A stretch of DNA of 64,000 nucleotides from JBEKIK01 sp963845975 (GTDB taxonomy: Bacteria; Planctomycetota; Planctomycetia; Pirellulales; Thermoguttaceae): contig CAWJUD010000002.1 of assembly GCA_963845975.1 (NCBI GenBank), forward strand, positions 930,001 to 994,000, given 5' to 3'. Shown one piece after another: positions 9,224-20,795 of the stretch. The number at the start of each line of letters is the position of its first letter. Position 1 is the first letter of the stretch. The notes below the pieces were generated by a model. It ran no database searches. It was not told the DNA's origin and saw nothing but the letters and a program-made list of their open reading frames with translations. The position numbers and the translations under genes are program-made.

Positions 9224-9868
9224 ATGTCGGTCTCATCGCTTCAAGCTGAAACGCGCATTTTACTTCCCAATGTCTCTTGGGATGTGTTTGAAGCTCTTGC
9301 CGCTTCGGATTGCGCAGGTATTCGCTTCACCTACGATCGGGGGTATTTGGAAATCATGTCGCCATCCGTAGAACATGAGTGGTTCCACAGGTTATTAGGC
9401 CGAATGATTGAGGCAATGACTGAGGAACTGAACATACCATTGCGCAGCGGCGGTGCAACGACATTGAAAATCCAATTTAAGCAAAGGGGATTGGAGCCGG
9501 ACGAATGCTATTATGTCTTGAATGAACCGCGCGTACGGGGCAAAAAAGACATAGACTTGGCGACTGAACCGCCGCCGGATTTGGCTATTGAAGTGGATAT
9601 TTCCCACAGTTCGTTGGACAAAATGGGCATCTATGCCGATCTGGGCGTGCCCGAACTTTGGCTCTATGACGGCACTTCCCTTCGAGTGTTTCAATTACAA
9701 AGCCAAGGTAATTACGCTCGGCAGCAACAAAGTCCCGCGTTTCCTTTTCTCGATCTGAATGAAATACCACGTTTTTTAGATCGTTGTGAAGAAACAGACG
9801 AGACGAGTTGGATCCGTTCGTTTGCGCCTGGGTGCATCAGCAATACGCGCACAGTTAATATTTCTTAA
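9224..9868 (+). CDS. Uma2 family (DUF820) PD-(D/E)xK nuclease-fold protein
   Basis: 214 residues. The core PPDLAIEVDISHSSLDKMGIY followed by LGVPELWLYDG is the Uma2/DUF820 signature; Asp and Glu of DLAIEV with an upstream acidic residue would form the PD-(D/E)xK site. These proteins are abundant in cyanobacteria, Chloroflexi and planctomycetes, often in many copies, and their biological role is unknown. The ATG at 9224 is preceded by no ribosome binding site; it sits at the predicted transcription start. The stop overlaps the convergent thiL stop by four bases. AT content is slightly higher than in neighbours, consistent with a mobile accessory gene. Confidence 0.85.
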   Translation: MSVSSLQAETRILLPNVSWDVFEALAASDCAGIRFTYDRGYLEIMSPSVEHEWFHRLLGRMIEAMTEELNIPLRSGGATTLKIQFKQRGLEPDECYYVLNEPRVRGKKDIDLATEPPPDLAIEVDISHSSLDKMGIYADLGVPELWLYDGTSLRVFQLQSQGNYARQQQSPAFPFLDLNEIPRFLDRCEETDETSWIRSFAPGCISNTRTVNIS

Positions 9869-10791
9869 ACAAAGAAATGTTCCCAACCTTGGGGAACTAG
9901 CGGACGGCGCGATTCTTGCATTTCGCGTTGCCATAGACCGGTATCGGGGATGAACTGGCCGATGTCGGTGATCTGAACGCCCAGTGGTCTGTCGGCCAGG
10001 ATGCGTTGGGATTCGTCGGGCGGAACGGCCAGGAGGAGTTCAAAATCTTCGCCGTCACCCAGGGCGTGATCGAGGGGGGAAAGACCGTCGGCGAGTTTTG
10101 CGGATAGTTGCCGGGCGTCGTCGGAGATGGGAATGGCGTCGGTTTGCAGAACCGCGCCGCAGTTGCTTTCTTTGGCCATGCGGGCAAGATCGATCGACAG
10201 GCCGTCGCTTACGTCGATGCCGGCGTGGAGTTGATATCGCTCGTTTAACAACAAGGCTTCTTCCACGCGGGGCTGGAAATCGAAATGCCGGCCCAAGATG
10301 CTGCCGCCGAAGCTGCCGGTGGCGAGGATTCGATCGCCGGGCTTGGCCCCTACTCGCCGCAGCGGGCCGCGCTGGGTAACTTTGCCTAAAAGCGTGATGC
10401 TAATGACTAGAGGGCCGTCCCAACTGTTGGTATCTCCGCCGGCAAGGGCCAGATTGTATTTTTCGGCCAAGGGCAGCATGCCTTCAAACAGGGCCTGGGC
10501 CAGGTGCATGCCGTTTTGCCTGGGCAAGACCAGGGCGATTACGCCGGCCAGGGGTTGGGCGGCCATGGCGGCCAGATCGCTGAGATTAACGGCCAGGGCC
10601 TTGCGCCCGGCGCGGCGGGGATCGACCTGCGAAAGTTGGAAATCGACGCCATCGGTCAAGGCGTCGACGGTAATCGCGCACTGGTCCACGCCGGCCATGC
10701 TCAAGACAGCGGCGTCGTCGCCGATGCCCAGCCGTAACAGCGGATGCGGCGGCAATCGTTGGCGAAGCCAGGCGATAAGTGCGGATTCCAT
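9865..10791 (-). CDS. thiL: Thiamine-monophosphate kinase
   Basis: 308 residues, full length for ThiL. Visible motifs: LRLGIGDDAAVLS, the Mg-binding TVDALTDGVDF, KALAVNLSDLAAMAA, ALAGGDTNSWDGPLVISIT and GIDVSDGLSIDLARM, ending with LGDGEDFELLLAVP. It phosphorylates thiamine monophosphate to the diphosphate cofactor in the cytoplasm. It is the last gene of a minus-strand run (sigma factor upstream) and converges with the Uma2 gene. ATG at 10791 is the first in-frame start before the GDD motif. Confidence 0.95.
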   Translation of the reverse strand: MESALIAWLRQRLPPHPLLRLGIGDDAAVLSMAGVDQCAITVDALTDGVDFQLSQVDPRRAGRKALAVNLSDLAAMAAQPLAGVIALVLPRQNGMHLAQALFEGMLPLAEKYNLALAGGDTNSWDGPLVISITLLGKVTQRGPLRRVGAKPGDRILATGSFGGSILGRHFDFQPRVEEALLLNERYQLHAGIDVSDGLSIDLARMAKESNCGAVLQTDAIPISDDARQLSAKLADGLSPLDHALGDGEDFELLLAVPPDESQRILADRPLGVQITDIGQFIPDTGLWQREMQESRRPLVPQGWEHFFV

Positions 10792-10846
10792 GAGAGGCCC
10801 GCGTTCCCCTTCGGGTCGCGGCTAAACTGACAACCGGTAACTATGA

Positions 10847-10964
10847 ACTGTAAACGGCCTTGTCGAACAATTACCGTTTTTGTCCCATATATTGTGCTAG
10901 CAGTCCGAGTGCTGTCGCAACATGTAGTATTAAAACACAGTTATTCGACAAGGCCACTGTAAAC
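10847..10964. mobile_element. MITE-like 100-bp element with 9-bp flanking direct repeats
   Basis: The element spans 10856-10955. Its ends are inverted repeats of 15 bp with one mismatch (GGCCTTGTCGAACAA against the complement of TTATTCGACAAGGCC). It is bounded on both sides by ACTGTAAAC (10847-10855 and 10956-10964), as a 9-bp target duplication would be. No coding capacity. Caution: ACTGTAAAC is also the unit of the local 7-bp tandem array, so the flanking match could predate insertion. Confidence 0.6.
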
Positions 10965-10979
10965 TGTAAACTGTAAACT
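10956..10979. repeat. Heptamer array, unit CTGTAAA
   Basis: Three tandem copies of a 7-bp unit directly at the 3' end of the sigma factor gene, at the right edge of the MITE-like element. A related array on the other side of that gene is at 11644-11661. Confidence 0.75.
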
Positions 10980-11617
10980 CATTCGTACAATTCCGGAAAC
11001 ACTTCCTCGGGCAGGCCTTGTTTGCGGATGGCATTGCGTATTTTGGCCACGGATTCGAACTTGTAATTGGCCACGGTCTGCTCGGAAATGCCCAGCCGAT
11101 CGGCGACTTGTTTATTGGACCAGCCGCGGACGAAAAGCAACTCGGCGCATTTGAGCCTGTCCCATTGGCCCTGGCAGCGCCAGTGGTCGATCTGATCGCT
11201 CAGTGCGGCGACCAGGGCGTCTTCTTCCAGGTGGCGGCGTTCGCGGCTGCGGGCGATGCTGCTGGCCGGGCGCCCGGGGCCTTGCGGTTCCCAATCGCTG
11301 CTGTTGGAGGCGTCTGGAACCAGGGGCAGGGCGGGGCGGCGGCCTTCGCGGCGCAAATAATCGGTCAACTTGTGGGCGGCGATGGAAAAAAGATACCCTT
11401 CCAGCGAGCGGCGCTGGTCGTAATTCGGCAGGCTGGTCAGAAAACCGATAAATGTCTCCTGCACCAGGTCTTCGGCCACGCCGCGATGTTTGGTGCGGCT
11501 TTCGACAAAGGCCAAGAGCCGGCCTTCGTACCTGGCGATCAATTCGTTCCAGGCGTCGGGCTCGCCCGCGCGGATGCGATCGATCAACAGATTATCGGAC
11601 TGGCTGGAAGCGGTCAC
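10979..11617 (-). CDS. ECF-type RNA polymerase sigma factor
   Basis: 212 residues. Region 2 is seen as DAWNELIARYEGRLLAFV, DLVQETFIGFLTSL and RSLEGYLFSIAAHKLTDYLR; region 4 is a helix-turn-helix around WSNKQVADRLGISEQTVANYK. The linker of about 50 residues is longer than usual. Start is GTG at 11617 without an obvious ribosome site. It lies downstream of a membrane protein, a Ser/Thr kinase and an FHA protein on the same strand, and no classical anti-sigma gene is adjacent, so phosphorylation-based control by the kinase is a possible mechanism (inference). Confidence 0.88.
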   Translation of the reverse strand: MTASSQSDNLLIDRIRAGEPDAWNELIARYEGRLLAFVESRTKHRGVAEDLVQETFIGFLTSLPNYDQRRSLEGYLFSIAAHKLTDYLRREGRRPALPLVPDASNSSDWEPQGPGRPASSIARSRERRHLEEDALVAALSDQIDHWRCQGQWDRLKCAELLFVRGWSNKQVADRLGISEQTVANYKFESVAKIRNAIRKQGLPEEVFPELYE

Positions 11618-11643
11618 GACTAATTAGATTACCGTTTATAGTT

Positions 11644-11661
11644 CACAGTTTACAGTTTACA
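11644..11661. repeat. Heptamer array, unit CAGTTTA
   Basis: Two and a half copies of a 7-bp unit in the gap between the sigma factor and the membrane protein gene; it is the reverse complement of the array unit at 10956. Confidence 0.65.
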
Positions 11662-11703
11662 TAAACGTTAGTAACTAAACCGGAAACTGTAAACCCATCA
11701 GGC

Positions 11704-13628
11704 TTAGGATTGCAGCACCAGCAATCCCATCATTACTATTATTAGTATGGCGAATGCGGCGGCTGCCCGCAAGCGTTTGCGATAGGCTCCTTGGGTAGTC
11801 AGGTCCAATTTCAGATAGCCCCAAAATATGGCCAAGAGCAGCCAGAGGCCGATAAAACCCGTTCCGGCAACGGCCGCGCGATTGTTAAACAGGCGAGTTT
11901 TTAATACATCGCTGATAAGTGTTTTCGCCTTCTGGTCGAAATTCAAAAGCAGGTGGACTTGGGTCATCTTGCCAAAGGAAAAATCCTTGGTTTCTTCATA
12001 TTCGCTGACAACCAATTGGCCGAGTTGTTCGGGCGATAGTTGCACGTAGCCCATCCACTGGCGTCCTCCGGGAGATCTTTCTAAGAAATGGTTCACGGCG
12101 GACTGTAGGACTTCGGGAATTTTAGCATCGCATTCCAGCAGGGTGCTATATGGATCGGTAGATACGCTCATAATATAGGCATCGCCATCCACCGGCTTTG
12201 CCTGCATATCTTTATAATAATCGGGGAATTCCGATCCCTTGCCGACTCGCCATAAAAACGGAGGTTTGCCGACCCAGTCGGGCAGCTTCTGCGCGGAGGG
12301 CGCGTTTGCCATTTTGGCGGAATCGGCGTTAACTGGGGCAGCAGGTTCCACGGGGCCGGCTGGGGGGCTTTGGCAATGTCGGCGGATTTGTCTTTAGTTG
12401 GTGATTTTTCCGCAACTAAAGCTGTAGATTCCACATTGCCGTTTATGGGGGATTCCGTGGTTTGGGCGGAAGCGTCCTTAGCCGGCGATTTGACCGCAGA
12501 AGTTTCATTATTCAAGTAGGTGTTGGCCGAGGTCGGTTTCTCCACTGCCGCATTGGTCGTCGTGGATGCATCTGAAGCGATTGATGTGGAAGTCTCCGGG
12601 GTGATTTCAAACTCTGAATTACCTTCCTTCATCCTTTCGGTCATTGCCTTTGCCAATGCCTGGCCGATGGAGTTTATCAAAAGCGACGATCCGGAGATTG
12701 TAACGTGTCCGAGATCCTGGAGATTGATGTGCAGGGTGCTCATTTTTTCGGTGAGATTTTCCGCTTTTTCCAGTTTCAACGGCTGGGCAATGGCCTTGCA
12801 ATAGTAGCTCATCGCCGACTGGTAAGCTTGTACGATTTGCTTGGAATTAGGTTTGGGCGCGTCCGGCGTGGATTGCGAGAACTTGAGGTCCGGGGCCTGC
12901 ATGTCAATAATCGGGGACAAAGGCATGATGGGTTTCTGCGGCTGTATGTTGAATTTCGGCGGCTGGATGTTTCGTGCGATCCGAGCAGGTTGAAATCCGA
13001 TATTCGGAGCCGCGGGGGCGGGGACTCCAGGTGCCAACCAAAAAAGTCCGGCGACAATAGGGAGTATCAGGATCGAACCTGCCACCAGCAAGACGATGCC
13101 GAGGGGCCGGGTTTTCGGAATCGTTAACATGGCAATGATAAATGCCAATCCTCCCAGGAACAGCAATCCCAATATGGCCAGAAAGCCAAATGCAAACCAG
13201 GTTGGACTGGAAGAAGATACTGCCGCGACAAGAGAAGAGTAGGATAATTGCGAGTCTTCGTGCCATTCAGTTGCGGGCTGGCCGGCAATTTGGTTTTCGG
13301 TTGGATAGCCGGGAGGCGGAGGAATTTGTTGAACGGGGAAAACCTTGTTATTTGAGGAGACATCAGGAATTCGGGCCGTATTATCTGCATCATCAGTTTG
13401 GAAATTCTGTACGGTAGGCTGGGGAATATTGAATTGGTTCATTCGGATAGTGCGAGGTGTTCCGGAAACGCGATATGAAAAGAAGCCGAGGAACAACAGC
13501 ACCAGGAGCGAGCCAAACAATATAGCGGCGACCGTACGTGTCTTGCGGGATGCCAATAAGAGCACGAAGGTTATCAGCAAAAATATTATTAGCGGACCGG
13601 CGAAGACTGTCATATCATAACCTTTCAT
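11704..13628 (-). CDS. Membrane protein of unknown function, frameshifted
   Basis: No family recognised. Reconstructed as one gene of about 640 residues with a frameshift at the G-run near 12357. Hydrophobic segments: one or two at residues 5-50, two around 140-205, and two at the C-terminus (VAGTGFIGLWLLLAIFWGYL and AAAAFAILIIVMMGLLVLQS). Between them are a proline/asparagine-rich stretch and a Ser/Thr-rich linker. The ATG at 13613 (MTVFAG) has AAAGGT six bases upstream and is more likely the start than 13628. Gene order with kinase, FHA and sigma genes suggests a membrane sensor or target of that cassette, but this is only context. Confidence 0.6.
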
Positions 13629-13703
13629 ATCGCAACTCCGTTTTTTGGAGGCCGATATTTAGCCCGCCATGAATACGTGGCGGGTTTTATGGGTAGTGTT
13701 CTC

Positions 13704-13729
13704 CGTTCCCACGCCGGAGCGTGGGAACG
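13704..13729. repeat. CGTTCCCACGC palindrome
   Basis: Palindrome CGTTCCCACGC-cg-GAGCGTGGGAACG in the gap upstream of the membrane protein gene. A GC-richer relative lies at 44011-44036 inside the start of a TlpA-like gene. Confidence 0.7.
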
Positions 13730-13764
13730 AGTCAAGCTTGGGAACGGGTTTTATATTTGACCAC

Positions 13765-13791
13765 ACCCGGGTGTATTTACCCGGGGCTAAA
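13765..13791. repeat. Hairpin repeat ending in CCCGGGGCTAAA
   Basis: ACCCGGGTGTATTTACCCGGGG palindrome followed by CTAAA, just past the kinase stop codon on its 3' side. Same family as 21361-21428 and 57666-57693; could serve as a transcript end. Confidence 0.7.
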
Positions 13792-13802
13792 TGCATTTAA
13801 TG

Positions 13803-15852
<2,050 letters not shown>

Positions 15853-15936
15853 GGCCGTATCGCTCCCGGGCCGTTCCGCCGAGCGGTTCGGCCCGAACCA
15901 TTATTATAACATCCCGGTTCACAACCCTAAACCATT

Positions 15937-16591
15937 TCAACCTGACCAGTCAATCTTTCCAACTTCAGCGAAAACCCCTCTCCGGTAATATGGGAATCGC
16001 GTGTAATTCGGCCCGCGGTCTTTACATAACACGCCGTCGATTTTGAAGTTACCGGCGGTGCGGCAATATAGTTCCTCGTCGTGGCGGTACAGAATTACCT
16101 CCCTGGACCAATTACGGCAAATTACATGACTGTGCCGTTTTGGTCCGAGTATGCAGGAATCGGCCATCAGCAGCACGGCGTCGGCTGAAGGCTGGGTGCG
16201 ATGCCGGCTGGCAAAATCGAGCCGGGCCGTTCCGCTTAAGGCGTGGGAGCGGCGAAATATCAAGCGCACGCTTTCGCCCAATTCGATGCGGCAGCCGTCG
16301 CTTAGGGATGCGACCGGGCGCACCGGCCGGCCGTCGAGGCGAACTTCGCGGATGGCTTCGATCAGGTATCCCTCGCCGTCGCGGTGGATACGGGCGTGAC
16401 GGGGCGATATGTCGCCGAGGATCGGCACGTCGATATTTCCCGCCCGCCGGCTGCCCGATAGTGATTTCATCATTCAGGCAAACCCAATAACCTCCCACGG
16501 CGTCGATCCACATCATGAACTTGTCGGATTGCAGTGTGCCGCCGATTTCCATGGTTAACAATCCCCGAAATCTATCTGCCAAATTAAACAT
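15937..16591 (-). CDS. FHA domain protein, frameshifted
   Basis: About 215 residues. Joining two frames near 16436 gives a forkhead-associated domain: GGYWVCLNDEITIGQP, then ILGDISPRHARIHRDGEGYL with the SRRH-like phosphothreonine-binding loop, and LDGRPV ... ELGESVRLIFR. A second half (after about residue 115) carries no recognised domain. FHA domains bind phosphothreonine peptides, which fits the kinase gene 84 bases downstream. ATG 16591 is the earliest start; an internal ATG (MEIGGTL) is equally possible. Confidence 0.78.
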
Positions 16592-16597
16592 CGTAAC

Positions 16598-16625
16598 AGG
16601 GGCTAGGGGTTAGGGGATAGGGGCT
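16598..16625. repeat. Heptamer array, unit AGGGGNT
   Basis: Four tandem 7-bp units (AGGGGCT, AGGGGTT, AGGGGAT, AGGGGCT) directly upstream of the FHA gene start on its 5' side. Confidence 0.75.
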
Positions 16626-16840
16626 TTGTATCGAGGTTTGTACGCGTTTTGTGCACATCAAGCGTTTGGTCGTTATGTAAAGCCGCGACTGGCACCAGCA
16701 GGCACCATGCGTAGCATGTTCAGTTGGTCGGTAGCGGTTTGGTTGCGAGCAAAGGCCGCGTCCTTAGCGGGCAGTGAACTGCCCACCCCTCGCCGCCCTA
16801 AGTGGGCAATAAATTGCCCACCCCTCAGCCCACTTCATAC

Positions 16841-17642
16841 CTATTTCTCGGCCGAGGCGACCTTAATCGGTGTTGCGGGAGGGGCAAAGTATTCGGTCAC
16901 CTGATCGACGATGTCCTCGGAATTGGGTTTATCCAGCGGGATTTCGTCGTGGAAATTGACCTCGGCATTGACCAGCTTTTCGGCCACTTCCATGCGGGTT
17001 TTCAGATTGGCGATCAATTCCTTGACGTGGCCCAGCCGGCTGTCGTCGAACTGATAGTTGCTGGTGGTCTGGGCGGCGGCGATCATCTGCGAGCGGGCTT
17101 CCAGGTTCTCGATTTCCACCTGTAATTGACGTTTTGCCGCCAACATGCCTTCCAACTTCTGCCGGGCCGCCTGCAGACTCTTTTCCCGCGCGGTGTGAAT
17201 TTCCTTTAAGCTGGCAAGCGTGGCATCGGCGGTTTTGATATCGCTCGAAGCGATTGGCCAGATCGGTTTTAACCTCGGCGGGCGTGTAAGTCCGGCTGGC
17301 ATAATGATATTGCCCCTTGGCCTCGGCCAGGTCGGATTTCAGCTTCAGGATCTGCTCCTTTTCCTTGGTCAAGCGAGCCTCGGTGTCGGCGATTTGCTCG
17401 TCGAGCCGCTGCACTTCGACTTCTTCCTTGGCAATCACGTGCATGTTCTTGCGGACCTCGGGAACCAGGTCCTTGATCAGGCCCCGGGCACGTTCGATTT
17501 GGAACTCGATGGGCACGGCCTCCTGTGCCGACTGCTTTAAGTACCCAAACGAAGTGCGAACATAGCTGATCGCGTCCCGGCCGACAAACAATGCACACAA
17601 AATCGCTCCCCCAACACCGACAAAGATCACCTTCTTAATCAT
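16841..17642 (-). CDS. Coiled-coil protein with N-terminal membrane anchor, frameshifted
   Basis: No named family recognised. The ATG at 17642 (MIKKVIFVGVGG) is chosen because ATAAGGAGGTC lies seven to ten bases upstream. One hydrophobic helix (residues 3-20) is followed by about 200 residues of predicted coiled coil rich in Glu, Lys, Ala and Gln (VEVQRLDEQIADTEARLTKE). A frameshift near 17245 splits it; the second frame continues the heptads to a stop at 16841. The size and shape resemble PspA-like or similar membrane-scaffold proteins, but no signature residue proves that. First gene of the FHA-kinase-sigma run. Confidence 0.65.
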
Positions 17643-17944
17643 GATTCTGACCTCCTTATAATGGGACCCTACTAGTTTTATGGCTGTTGCTTTAGCCGGC
17701 GACCTGTTCACCGGCCTCGGTATAAAGGTAATTCGCTTCTGAAGGAAAAATATTGATATGTTTTTATTCCCCCACGCAGCGGGATAGAATTAAAGGATGA
17801 AGGATGAGGGATAAAGGATGAAAAATGAATGAAAAATGCTTGTGGTTTCGCTCTTATTGCTGAAAGCTGAATGCAAATGGCTGATGGCTTTTATAAATGG
17901 TGTCTTGGCTGCGCAGATTCCAATCGTTAAACTGCACATAAATC
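17643..17944. other. Divergent intergenic region with AAGGATG heptamers
   Basis: This gap separates the minus-strand regulatory run from the plus-strand CinA-fusion gene and should hold promoters for both. I see a strong ribosome site for the minus gene at 17649-17659, and degenerate 7-bp repeats (AAGGATG-like) at about 17792-17838. No clear -35/-10 pair was found. Confidence 0.5.
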
Positions 17945-19127
17945 ATGACCATCCCAGCCGATCAACTTGTTCAGCAGATTCACGATTCGCCCACGCGGAT
18001 CGTGCTTGCCGCCACCGGCGGAGGCAGCCGGGCCATAGCCGATTTGCTCGAAGTGCCCGGGGGGTCGCGAACGTTGCTCGAGGCCTTTGTGCCTTATTCT
18101 GACCATGCCATGATCGACTACCTGGGCAGCCGGCCCGATGAGTTCTGCTCGAATCGCACCGCCCGGGCCATGGCCATGGCCGCTTTTCTTCATGCCCGCA
18201 AGTTGGGGCAGGCCGATGCCGCATTGGGTGCCACGACCAACTTTCAGTTGGTGCCCGGCTTGTCCGGCAGTGCTGCCGATTTAGCCGGCGTGGCTTGCAC
18301 GGCCGGATTGGTCACCGATCGGCCCAGGCGCGGATCGCATCGAATCTACGTGGCCCTGCAAACCGCTGCGCTGACGGCAACCTGGTCGTTGGAATTACTC
18401 AAAGGCCGGCGCAGCCGGCCGGAAGAGGAACGCGTGGCCGGCCGGATGCTGCTTAATGCCGTGGCCGAAAGTTGCGGCATTGAAGCCCGATTGACTTTGG
18501 ACCTGCTCGAAGGACGAAAAAGTCGCGGAGTCACGCACTACGGCCCTCCAACCCTGGCAGGATTTGTTGCTGGGCAAAGTGGAAATCCTTTCCCAGGGCA
18601 AAACCATTCCGGCCAATCCCGCAATTCTTTCCGGGGCCTTCAATCCTGTGCACGTCGGGCATCGCCGCATTGCCGAGGTAGGTGCCGATTTGTTGAAAAA
18701 ACCGGTGATCATGGAGATTACAATTCTTAATCCGGATAAGCCGCCCCTGGACTATTACGAGATCAACCGGCGAACCGCGCAGTTTGCTGCGGAGCAGCCT
18801 TTGTATTTAACCCGGGCGGCGACATTCGAGGAAAAGGCCCGGCTCTTTCCCGGCGCGACATTCCTGGTGGGCGCGGATACGCTGCGGCGGATAGCCATGG
18901 ACCGATATTATCACAACAATCCCGCCGCGTGCCGCAATTGCCTGGAATACATCGCTGGGCGGGGATGCCATTTTCTGGTCTTCGGCCGCAACATGGGCAC
19001 GGGCTTCATGCAATTGGCCGATCTCGACCTGCCCGAGGTATTGCGCAACATCTGCCGCGACGTGCCGCCGGAAATCTTCCGCGAGGATGTCACATCCACA
19101 GGCATCCGAAAATCCGGCGCGTGGTGA
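17945..19127 (+). CDS. CinA-like amidohydrolase fused to nucleotidylyltransferase, frameshifted
   Basis: Two domains in one reconstructed protein of about 390 residues joined across a shift near 18555. Residues 1-190 resemble the CinA C-terminal (NMN deamidase) domain: GGGSRAIADLLEVPGGSRTL, PYSDHAMIDYLG and SHRIYVALQT in the expected order. Residues 200-390 are a nucleotidylyltransferase with the HxGH motif in SGAFNPVHVGHRRIAEVG and a C-terminal STGIRKS resembling the ISSTxxR motif. Known activities of the two families, NMN deamidation and mononucleotide adenylylation, are consecutive in pyridine nucleotide salvage, so a bifunctional NAD-salvage enzyme is a reasonable guess; several CinA catalytic residues look altered, so the first activity is uncertain. 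Confidence 0.72.
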
Positions 19128-19170
19128 ATGCCGCTGATTCTGTAAAATTTCACCAACACAAGTGTCGATG

Positions 19171-20010
19171 CTAAACGTCCGCCTTCCGCCGTCCGGCTTC
19201 ATCTTTTTTCACAAGCCGGTCCGGCAGAAATTGGTGTTGTGAATTGAACAGGCGGAAATAGGCCAAAAGCACCACGCTTACGGTGCCTATTGATGTGCCG
19301 GCGGCGATCAGAAACATGATCACTATTTGATACAGCACGGCCTGGTTGGGCGGCATGCCGGCGATGATCTGGCCGGTCATCATGCCGGGCAGGCTGACTA
19401 TGCCCACGACCATCATGGTGTTGATGGTGGGGATCATTCCGGTGCGGACGGCGGTTTGAATTGAACTTCGGGCGGCCTCCCAGCGCGTGGCGCCCAGGGC
19501 CAGGAGGGTTTCGATCTGGTTGCGCTTGCCGGCCAGTTCGTCGCCGAAGCGGTCCAGGCCCAGCGAAATGCCGTTGAGCGTGTTGCCCAGGATCATGCCC
19601 AAAAGCGGAATGGAATATTGAGGATCATACCAGGGGTATCCGCGGTGCGGGATTTGGATTATGGCCATCAGCGCCACAAATCCAACTAGCCAGGAACTTG
19701 CCCACATGGAAACGACGCTATCGGACCACACGCCTTTATAGCGGCGTTCGGTGCGTCGGACGGCGGAAATTCCAGCCACAAGCGTCATGACGGCAATGAT
19801 CAAAACGATCATGTACCACGGCTGCCCCGGTGCGAAAACCCATTGTAAGATGAGTCCGACCAACAAGAGTTGCACCACCGTGCGGATCGAGGCCAAAAGC
19901 AGGCGGCGTTCCAATCCTAATTGCAACGCCAGTGATATCGCGCAGCTAATCAGTATCAACGACGTGGCAATGGCGACTTGCCAAAAACTGAGGTTGAAAT
20001 ATTCGGGCAT
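19171..20010 (-). CDS. fetB: FetB/YbbM-type ABC permease (UPF0014)
   Basis: 279 residues with about seven hydrophobic helices and the UPF0014 signatures RTVVQLLLVGLILQWVF, PLLGMILGNTLNGISLGLDR and ALGATRWEA, plus LPGMMTGQIIAGMPP. FetAB exports iron in E. coli and aids oxidative-stress resistance. Lies 119 bases downstream of its ATPase gene on the same strand, the gap being filled by a 7-bp repeat array. Complete. Confidence 0.88.
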   Translation of the reverse strand: MPEYFNLSFWQVAIATSLILISCAISLALQLGLERRLLLASIRTVVQLLLVGLILQWVFAPGQPWYMIVLIIAVMTLVAGISAVRRTERRYKGVWSDSVVSMWASSWLVGFVALMAIIQIPHRGYPWYDPQYSIPLLGMILGNTLNGISLGLDRFGDELAGKRNQIETLLALGATRWEAARSSIQTAVRTGMIPTINTMMVVGIVSLPGMMTGQIIAGMPPNQAVLYQIVIMFLIAAGTSIGTVSVVLLAYFRLFNSQHQFLPDRLVKKDEAGRRKADV

Positions 20011-20070
20011 GGCGGATTGCGATTAAATTTTATGTTGAAATTTGGATACGTTTTGCGTGTACATTTTTTT

Positions 20071-20112
20071 ATTGCAAATTGTCAATTGCAAATTGCAAAA
20101 TGCAAATTGAAC
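20071..20112. repeat. Heptamer array, unit ATTGCAA
   Basis: Six consecutive 7-bp units (ATTGCAA, ATTGTCA, ATTGCAA, ATTGCAA, AATGCAA, ATTGAAC) in the gap between fetA and fetB. A near-identical array lies at 60549-60590. Confidence 0.85.
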
Positions 20113-20129
20113 AAGTGCAACCATATAAG

Positions 20130-20795
20130 TTATTTCAGTCGGCCGTTTTCCATTTGCAGCGTTCGATTGGCCACGCGGTTGGCTTGATTTACATCGTGGG
20201 TCACCCAGATCATGGCCCGGGCGTCGGGCGACTGGTCGATCCAGGCGGTTAGCCACTGTTCCACGGCTGAGGCGGTTTTGGGATCCAAGGCGGAGGCGGG
20301 TTCATCGAGCAGTAGCACGTTCGGCTCGAGTTGCAAAGCGCGGAGCAGGGCCGTGATTTGCATTTCGCCGCCGGATAGATTGGCCACTTTTTGTTCTAGG
20401 AATTTTTCATCCCGGTCTAAATAAGCCAGCCGTTCTACGATCCATTGCTTATCGAATTTCCGCCGGCGGTGGATGGCCAGGGCCAGCGGTTGTCGCAACG
20501 CCGCTTCCACGGTGTCGGCCAAGAGCGAGGGACGCTGATGAAAATAAATCGCTCGGCGGCGGAAACCGGGGACGTCCTGGTTGCGGATGGGTTGGCCGTG
20601 CCACAATATCTGGCCGTCGTCAATCGCGTCTAACAAGGCCAATGCCCTAAGCAGCAAGGTCTTGCCCGAACCCGAGGGGCCCGCCACCGCCGCCTTATCG
20701 CCGGGGTGAAGCGTCAGGGAGATGTTTTCCAATAACCGGCGCTCGCCAAAAGGGTGCCGGCGAACCAGGTTGTGTGCTTCCAACAGTGCGAGCAT
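20130..20795 (-). CDS. fetA: FetA-type ABC transporter ATPase
   Basis: 221 residues, a complete ABC ATPase: Walker A GPSGSGKTLLLRAL, signature NLSGGEMQI, Walker B NVLLLDEPASALD and the H-loop VTHDVNQ. Short form without a regulatory domain. Followed on the same strand by the UPF0014 permease, so it energises FetB-type export of iron or another metal. ATG 20795 opens the gene; no strong ribosome site is visible, though MLALLEAHNLVRRH is a standard N-terminus for this family. Confidence 0.88.
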   Translation of the reverse strand: MLALLEAHNLVRRHPFGERRLLENISLTLHPGDKAAVAGPSGSGKTLLLRALALLDAIDDGQILWHGQPIRNQDVPGFRRRAIYFHQRPSLLADTVEAALRQPLALAIHRRRKFDKQWIVERLAYLDRDEKFLEQKVANLSGGEMQITALLRALQLEPNVLLLDEPASALDPKTASAVEQWLTAWIDQSPDARAMIWVTHDVNQANRVANRTLQMENGRLK

